Part shown: one piece after another, positions 58,944 through 64,000 of the stretch
How the letters are laid out: every line of letters begins with the position of its first letter
Position numbering within the stretch: the stretch's first letter is position 1
Assembly: GCF_900156785.1 (NCBI RefSeq)
Contig: NZ_FTOP01000001.1
Location: 1 to 64,000, forward strand
Length of the DNA: 64,000 nucleotides
Direction: 5' to 3'
Source of the DNA: Belliella pelovolcani
GTDB lineage: Bacteria; Bacteroidota; Bacteroidia; Cytophagales; Cyclobacteriaceae
Notes under the pieces: generated by a model
What the model was told of the DNA's origin: nothing
The model's database searches: none
Seen by the model: only the letters and a program-made list of their open reading frames with translations
Made by a program: the position numbers and the translations under genes

Positions 58944-61640
58944 TCATTCTAATATTTTCTCAAATCTGGCCAAGCGGCCCTGAGCATCCATGCCTTCGAT
59001 GACAATTAGATGTTTTTTAGCGATATCAGTATTGTAATACTTAATCTTCGCTTTTCCTGATTCATCAATTTTCAAATTTGGATTCCAATAGATGGTACTT
59101 CTCTTATCAGGGATTGCGTTTTCAGCTGTCTTTGTCTCGTAATTTGGCTGATAGAATTCCCGAGCAGCTGAGTAGCCAGAAATATTAGATACTAGGCTTC
59201 CAGTTGATTCACCAACATACCTATCCCCTATTTTTGTGTAAACAGCTATTATGCCATTTGAACCTTGTGAACCAAAAATTGCTGTACTTGCAGGATCTTT
59301 AAAAACATCAATAGTTGAAACATCTCTAGGATTTACTTGCATTAAAGTAAATGCATCAACTTGAATATTATTTAATAAGTATAATGGTTCTGAACTTGAA
59401 CTGATTGTTCCCACTCCTCTAATCAACACAGAAGCATTCATTCCTGAAATTGTTACTTGAACACCAGCAACTCTTCCTTGAATCATTTGAAAAATGTTTA
59501 CAAATCCATCTGAACCAACAATATTTTCTGGTTTTAAAACTGCATCTCCTTCCCCATATATTTTCACTTGACGCATTTTTTCTTCCACTAAAGATTGATC
59601 CTTTATTTCAAAAACATCCAATTCCATTTCCAGCTCATCATCAAACATTCGTGTCATTATTCTTCTTGCTGGAAATGATTCTAAAAGTCCTTGCGGTGCT
59701 TTAAGCCCTTCTAATGACTTCACTTTGATTTTTTCAAAAAATTTCTTTTCCTCAAAAATCTCAATATCCAAATAATCCTTTAACCTTTCATCTTTCGCAG
59801 ATACATTTAGACTCTTACTGTCGAAAAACAAAAGATCAGAGACAATAAATCTGCCATTCTCTCCAAAGTTTGTCTTGATTATTTCTTCACCATTCCCAAC
59901 CATGAAGGTTACCTCACCTCCCTTAAGGCCTCTTTTCGTACTTCCTTTATCCTTTACTATGCCTTCTAAAGTCAACCCTTGCTCAATAGTTCTATTATTA
60001 GGAGGATACTTTGTAGCATTTACATCAGCCCAATCTATTCTTCTCCAGCCGTTGGTCATCATCACTAAGTCCAAGGCTAATAAAGTATCTTCTTCTCTAT
60101 CTTTAAAATAATATTGAGGCTTATAAATTGCTCCTTTTAAGTCTGAATTCAACAAAAGCTCACTTACGATCCCTTTAGTTGAAAGTGTTTCAATAGGTAC
60201 TTGATCCATGTCAACTATACTTACCGAAAACCTTCCCCCCGAAAATATTTCCTGAACCTTTGTAGTAATATCTAGAGATGCTTGCGAACGAGGGCTGTAA
60301 CTACTGGTCGCAGACACATCAATATTAATCAGCAAGGATTCATCATAATGAAAAAACAACCGCTCTAAAAGTGGCTTACCTTCAGAAGACAATACAGTAA
60401 CATGATTTATACCTGGTAGTATATTAGCCTTCGGAAGCCTAACTCCCCATATCCCATTATTGAGGCCTCCAGCTATCATATAGTTAATCATCCCTCTTGT
60501 ATGACTTACTAGAACCATATCCTCCCCTAACTCATTCCCTTGAATAAAAACAGTAATATAAGCAAGCTCAGGGTTATTGATCACCTGCATTACAAGCCCT
60601 TTTGATTCAATTTTTGGTAAAGCTACTTCTCTAACTTCATTTGAATGAAGCTCTTTTAACTTCACTTTATAAGAAGTCCCGTATTCAGGCTTAAGCTCAA
60701 ACTTACCCATGCCTCCAAAAAATGTACTAAATTTAATTTCCTGACTTTCATCTAGAAGTTCCCCTTCAAAATCAACAGGGCTTCCATCTGGAAATAAACC
60801 TTTGAATGCAACTTGACTTTTATAACCAGACACTAAATGTCCTCCCTCCGGCAAGAACTGAACATCTGCTAATAAAAAAGAATATGGAATTTTCTGACTC
60901 TTTTTCACTTTATAACTATCATTTTCCAAATAGCTCAACTCAATGAATTGATTTGAAAAAGGTTTCAATGGAAAATTAAAAGATAGGGAAGCCTGTCCTA
61001 GAGCATTCAGTTCTATACTTCTCTCTGCAAACTCCTCTCCATCCCCTATCGCCTTGAGAGTTATTTGCTTATTTGACAATGCTCTCCCTTGGGCATCAAT
61101 CACGTCTACATTAATATTGTACCTAACCTGATCTCCTACTACTTCTCTGCCTTCAAAATCTACTCGAGGAAAAAACACCATATTCTGTGCATCAAATACC
61201 TCTATGGCTGAACTGTAAAAATATTCAGCTCCAAAATTTTCCATCCAAGCAGTGTAGGCCTTGATTTGAAATACTCCCTCTTTTCCAAAATCTGGCAACT
61301 TGAAGTCTCCATTTCCAAATCCTTCTTCAATTAGTACTTTCTTTTGAATGACTAATTCCCCATTACTATCAAACAAGTCGACATATAAGGTTTTACTAAG
61401 CGGGCTGGGAACTTGAGTTCCTCCAGCTGTCAAGTATGCACTAAACCAAATATCCTCTCCAAATGTATAAACACTTTTGTCCAAGTGAAGGTGAACCTTT
61501 TCCGTAGGGAACTCAGCTTGAAGGTTGGTAAAGTATTCTAAAATTTTTTTTGTCAATGGCTCATTTTGTTGAAATGACAGGAAAACAAAACCAGTAATAA
61601 AAATCAGAAGCGGTGTACTTCTTTTGTAAAAAGATCTCAT
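58944..61640 (-). CDS. MG2-domain protein with TonB plug-like domain
   Basis: An 898-residue exported protein (signal at 1-24). It begins like the protein at 21921-24467 with YTFGEDIWFSAYLTAGG around residue 60 (MG2 entry), then repeated Ig/MG domains. At about 700-800 there is a TonB-dependent-receptor plug-type domain: GFVNIFQMIQGRVAGVQV, SVLIRGVGTISSSSEPLYLL and DVFKDPASTAIFGSQGSNGIIAVYTK. It has no beta-barrel. A last beta domain (WNPNLKIDESGKAKIKYYNT) follows. Such proteins recur in Bacteroidota outer membranes. The plug without a barrel suggests interaction with TonB or with another receptor (inference). Confidence 0.72.
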   Translation of the reverse strand: MRSFYKRSTPLLIFITGFVFLSFQQNEPLTKKILEYFTNLQAEFPTEKVHLHLDKSVYTFGEDIWFSAYLTAGGTQVPSPLSKTLYVDLFDSNGELVIQKKVLIEEGFGNGDFKLPDFGKEGVFQIKAYTAWMENFGAEYFYSSAIEVFDAQNMVFFPRVDFEGREVVGDQVRYNINVDVIDAQGRALSNKQITLKAIGDGEEFAERSIELNALGQASLSFNFPLKPFSNQFIELSYLENDSYKVKKSQKIPYSFLLADVQFLPEGGHLVSGYKSQVAFKGLFPDGSPVDFEGELLDESQEIKFSTFFGGMGKFELKPEYGTSYKVKLKELHSNEVREVALPKIESKGLVMQVINNPELAYITVFIQGNELGEDMVLVSHTRGMINYMIAGGLNNGIWGVRLPKANILPGINHVTVLSSEGKPLLERLFFHYDESLLINIDVSATSSYSPRSQASLDITTKVQEIFSGGRFSVSIVDMDQVPIETLSTKGIVSELLLNSDLKGAIYKPQYYFKDREEDTLLALDLVMMTNGWRRIDWADVNATKYPPNNRTIEQGLTLEGIVKDKGSTKRGLKGGEVTFMVGNGEEIIKTNFGENGRFIVSDLLFFDSKSLNVSAKDERLKDYLDIEIFEEKKFFEKIKVKSLEGLKAPQGLLESFPARRIMTRMFDDELEMELDVFEIKDQSLVEEKMRQVKIYGEGDAVLKPENIVGSDGFVNIFQMIQGRVAGVQVTISGMNASVLIRGVGTISSSSEPLYLLNNIQVDAFTLMQVNPRDVSTIDVFKDPASTAIFGSQGSNGIIAVYTKIGDRYVGESTGSLVSNISGYSAAREFYQPNYETKTAENAIPDKRSTIYWNPNLKIDESGKAKIKYYNTDIAKKHLIVIEGMDAQGRLARFEKILE

Positions 61641-61811
61641 AACATTGATTATTTAATTAGTTTTTAAATATAAGAGAAAAATGAACTGCCAACCAAATCC
61701 TTTTAAACTTGATTAAGAATTATTCAGGAGTTTTTAACAAAATCATACTTTTACAAACGGAATACTGGTAATGTTGTTCTACCCAAACTCTGATATTCCC
61801 ATATTAACCAA

Positions 61812-62876
61812 TCACTCCCCAAGCTCACCAACTTCATTCTTATTGGCCAACTGCCCACAGGCTGCATCTATGTCCTGACCTCTAGATTTCCTAACTTTTG
61901 CAATGATCCCTTGGCCCTCCAATATCCTGATATACATTTCTACAGCTTCTTGAGAGGCTTGCCTAAATTCTCCTTCATCTATAGGATTGTATTGAATGAT
62001 ATTGACTTTCGAAGGAATAAGCTTACAAAATTTGGCCAATGCCTTTGCGTGTGCTTCATCATCATTGATCCCATCCCATATGACATATTCATAAGTAACT
62101 TTCCTTTTGGTCTTCTGATACCAATATTTGAGCGACTCAGCGAGGTCTTCTAGTGGGTTGACATCATTTATCGGCATCAAGCGACTTCTTGTTTCATTAA
62201 TCGCTGAATGTAAAGAAATGGCCAAATTGAACTTCACTTCATCATCTGCCATTTTTTTGATCATCTTGGGAATCCCTACAGTGGAAAGCGTAATCCTCCT
62301 AGGCGCCATTCCAAGTCCCTCTGGAGAAGTGATTTTATCAATCGCCTCTATCACATTATTGTAATTCAACAAAGGCTCACCCATACCCATAAACACTATA
62401 TTGGTCAATGGCCTGCTAAAGTATGTCTCAGCTTCATCTTTGATCGCCACCACCTGATCGTAAATTTCGTCAGGGTTAAGATTACGCATGCGCTTTAACC
62501 TGGCTGTTGCACAGAAATTACAATCCAGACTACATCCTACTTGAGAAGACACACAAGCTGTTATTCTTTTGGAGGTAGGTATCAATACGGATTCGACTAT
62601 CTTATTGTCATATAATTTGACTGCATTCTTGATGGTGCCATCAGAAGAATGCTGCATTAAGTCTACTAAAATATGATTGATGGTGAAATTAGCTTTTAAC
62701 ATCTCCCTAGTCTCCTTGGAAATATTACTCATGTCATCAAAATTCTTCAAGGACTTATTCCAAAGCCAATCATAAACCTGCTTGGCTCGAAATTTCTTGT
62801 CCCCTTGATTGACAAAAAACTCTTCTAACTGTTCCAGTGAAAACTTTCTGATATCTTTTTTTAAGCTACTCTCCAT
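61812..62876 (-). CDS. rlmN: 23S rRNA (adenine(2503)-C(2))-methyltransferase RlmN
   Basis: A 354-residue radical SAM enzyme that methylates C2 of A2503 in 23S rRNA and A37 in some tRNAs. The Fe-S cluster motif is Cys115-x3-Cys119-x2-Cys122 (GCSLDCNFC). The methyl-carrying and catalytic pair is completed by the Cys near 340 (DIDAACGQLANK). Other marks are the ISLHSAINETR and NVNPIEDL-type segments and the accessory N-domain EQLEEFFVNQGDKKFRAKQVYDWLW. A TAACTTTG element ends 4 nt before the start codon, so the leader may be very short. Confidence 0.93.
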   Translation of the reverse strand: MESSLKKDIRKFSLEQLEEFFVNQGDKKFRAKQVYDWLWNKSLKNFDDMSNISKETREMLKANFTINHILVDLMQHSSDGTIKNAVKLYDNKIVESVLIPTSKRITACVSSQVGCSLDCNFCATARLKRMRNLNPDEIYDQVVAIKDEAETYFSRPLTNIVFMGMGEPLLNYNNVIEAIDKITSPEGLGMAPRRITLSTVGIPKMIKKMADDEVKFNLAISLHSAINETRSRLMPINDVNPLEDLAESLKYWYQKTKRKVTYEYVIWDGINDDEAHAKALAKFCKLIPSKVNIIQYNPIDEGEFRQASQEAVEMYIRILEGQGIIAKVRKSRGQDIDAACGQLANKNEVGELGE

Positions 62877-62973
62877 TTTGCAAAGTTAATCAAAATCAAA
62901 GAGCTTTGACTAATTCGAAATTTGGATAGCGTTACCAAATGATTTTTTTAACTTGAGGTGATAAATCTAATCC

Positions 62974-64000
62974 ATGATCAATAAAATACTTCTTGAAATT
63001 CTGTATCGCTTTAAGCTAACTTTTTCGAAAATCAAACTGAAATTCGGGATTAAAACAGGTTTTGTAAAATCCCTTATGATCGCTCCATACAAAGGGTTTG
63101 GCAGTAGAGAAAAAGTCTATTTGATAGGAAGGGTGCTAAAAGATCGCGGCATAGGGCTTTCTGAGATAAGTGATAGCCGATGGAAGAATTTCTCAAAGAT
63201 GTACAAGCGTTTTATGTCCTGGGAAATCCCAAATGTAAAAGTGAAGGCAACTATTAACGGAGATTCTTGGATAGCTGAAACAGATGACGAAGGCTATTTC
63301 GAGTTTTTCATCAATCCCAAGCAGCCCCTTCAAAATACCACACCTTGGGTTAGTTTGGAATTAGAACTTATTGATCAAATAGTACCCAACCAAGGTAAAG
63401 TAAATACTAAAGCTAGGGTGATTATCCCTACAAAGGATGTGGAATATGGCATCATCTCTGATATTGACGATACGATTGTCCCTACTGGTGCTACTAGAAT
63501 CTGGGAAATGCTCAAGACGACTTTTCTTGGTAATGCTCACAGAAGAATTCCTTTCCCTGGTGTAGCTGCATTTTATCAGGCTTTAGAAAAGGGAACCGAT
63601 GGAAAAGAAAACAACCCTTTATTTTATGTCTCGAGCAGTCCTTGGAACTTATATGATTTTCTGACTGAAATGATGTCTGTGCACGGCATTCCTTTGGGAC
63701 CATTAATGCTACGAGACTTAGGGTTATCCAGAGAGCAACTCATCGCTGGGAGTCATTTTGATCATAAGCTTTCCCAAGTAGAAAAAATTTTTGAACTGGT
63801 TCCTGACATACCTTTTATCTTGATAGGAGATTCTGGCCAATATGATCCTGAAATCTACCTCCAAGTGATCAAAGACTATCCTGGAAGGGTGAAGATGATC
63901 TATATCCGTCATGTTTCCGAAAAAAGAAAAGAAACTGTATTGCACGTCAAAAATAAAATGAAATCACTAGGCGTAGATATGCTGCTCATCGAAGATACCT
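62974..64000 (+). CDS. App1-type phosphatidate phosphatase family protein (DUF2183), incomplete at window end
   Basis: The gene starts with ATG at 62974 and runs off the right edge after about 342 codons. The N-terminal region carries APYKGFGSREKVYLIGRVLKD, a hallmark of the DUF2183/App1 group, then beta strands. The HAD-like phosphatase site is SDIDDTI (Asp163-x-Asp165-x-Thr167), with a later PLFYVSSSPWNLYDFL and ILIGDSGQYDPEIYLQ (acidic motif). Yeast App1 dephosphorylates phosphatidate; a bacterial substrate is not known. The gene is divergent from rlmN. Confidence 0.85.
   Translation, partial: MINKILLEILYRFKLTFSKIKLKFGIKTGFVKSLMIAPYKGFGSREKVYLIGRVLKDRGIGLSEISDSRWKNFSKMYKRFMSWEIPNVKVKATINGDSWIAETDDEGYFEFFINPKQPLQNTTPWVSLELELIDQIVPNQGKVNTKARVIIPTKDVEYGIISDIDDTIVPTGATRIWEMLKTTFLGNAHRRIPFPGVAAFYQALEKGTDGKENNPLFYVSSSPWNLYDFLTEMMSVHGIPLGPLMLRDLGLSREQLIAGSHFDHKLSQVEKIFELVPDIPFILIGDSGQYDPEIYLQVIKDYPGRVKMIYIRHVSEKRKETVLHVKNKMKSLGVDMLLIEDT

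Noticed and set aside
1-64000. Search for tRNA, rRNA, prophage or conjugative element genes
   Set aside because: No TPsiC-like GGTTCGAATCC segment, rRNA block, integrase other than XerD, or phage structural gene was noticed by eye; a tRNAscan run would be needed to exclude tRNAs formally.

Overview
This window is chromosomal DNA from a member of the Bacteroidota, most likely a Cytophagales / Cyclobacteriaceae-type marine or soil bacterium (inferred). The evidence is the gene set: a TonB-dependent receptor with a CarboxypepD_reg-like N-domain, a DUF4221 / 6-bladed beta-propeller lipoprotein, DUF2851, an MG2-type outer-membrane protein, a GH3-beta-lactamase fusion, and the bacillithiol enzymes BshA and YpdA. 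The moderate AT richness, the lack of Shine-Dalgarno sequences and the repeated occurrence of the Bacteroidota -7 promoter element TAnnTTTG ahead of genes agree with this. No rRNA, tRNA or CRISPR array was seen.

Layout. 1-21 kb is mainly housekeeping: an esterase and cytidine deaminase, a saccharopine dehydrogenase-like enzyme, TrmN6-type tRNA methyltransferase, RNase HI, a large TonB-dependent receptor, a nucleoside phosphorylase overlapping TrhO, a NeuD-type acetyltransferase, DUF2851, PyrF, a LolA-like carrier, FtsK, PyrD, XerD, AroQ, a SerC-like aminotransferase and MarC. 20.9-29.7 kb is the accessory part of the window. It starts with an internally deleted IS3-family element that has truncated a redoxin-like gene. 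Two related cassettes on the minus strand follow. Each begins with an almost identical leader of about 300 bp, then a short secreted cysteine-containing peptide, a hairpin, and a beta-propeller lipoprotein. One continues to a CarboxypepD-like protein. The other continues to a thioredoxin-like lipoprotein, an 848-residue MG2-type protein and the broken tail of a second CarboxypepD-like gene. This duplicated peptide system is the best candidate for an undescribed system.

30-33.3 kb is a cluster of membrane proteins with a small winged-helix regulator; two promoters there share the inverted repeat AAAGTACTTTG-N5-CAAAGTA, a probable operator. 33.3-33.65 kb holds two copies of a palindromic interspersed repeat. 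33.65-40 kb has a polyprenyl synthase, an acyltransferase overlapping GpsA (phospholipid synthesis), an APC permease, a remnant of a DUF3368/PIN gene and YpdA. 40-48 kb has a TANGO2-like NRDE protein, an old yellow enzyme, a BlaI/BlaR1-type regulatory pair with two operators around its promoter, a TIM-barrel sugar isomerase-like protein and a PQQ-dependent sugar dehydrogenase lipoprotein.

48-64 kb has an SDR-type epimerase, a fatty-acid hydroxylase family protein, BshA, the GH3-beta-lactamase fusion, a small membrane protein with MutL and two rhomboid proteases in one operon, an outer-membrane barrel, an MG2 protein with a TonB plug-like domain, RlmN, and the start of an App1-type phosphatase that runs off the right edge. 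Several genes end in intrinsic terminators whose stem contains the stop codon.
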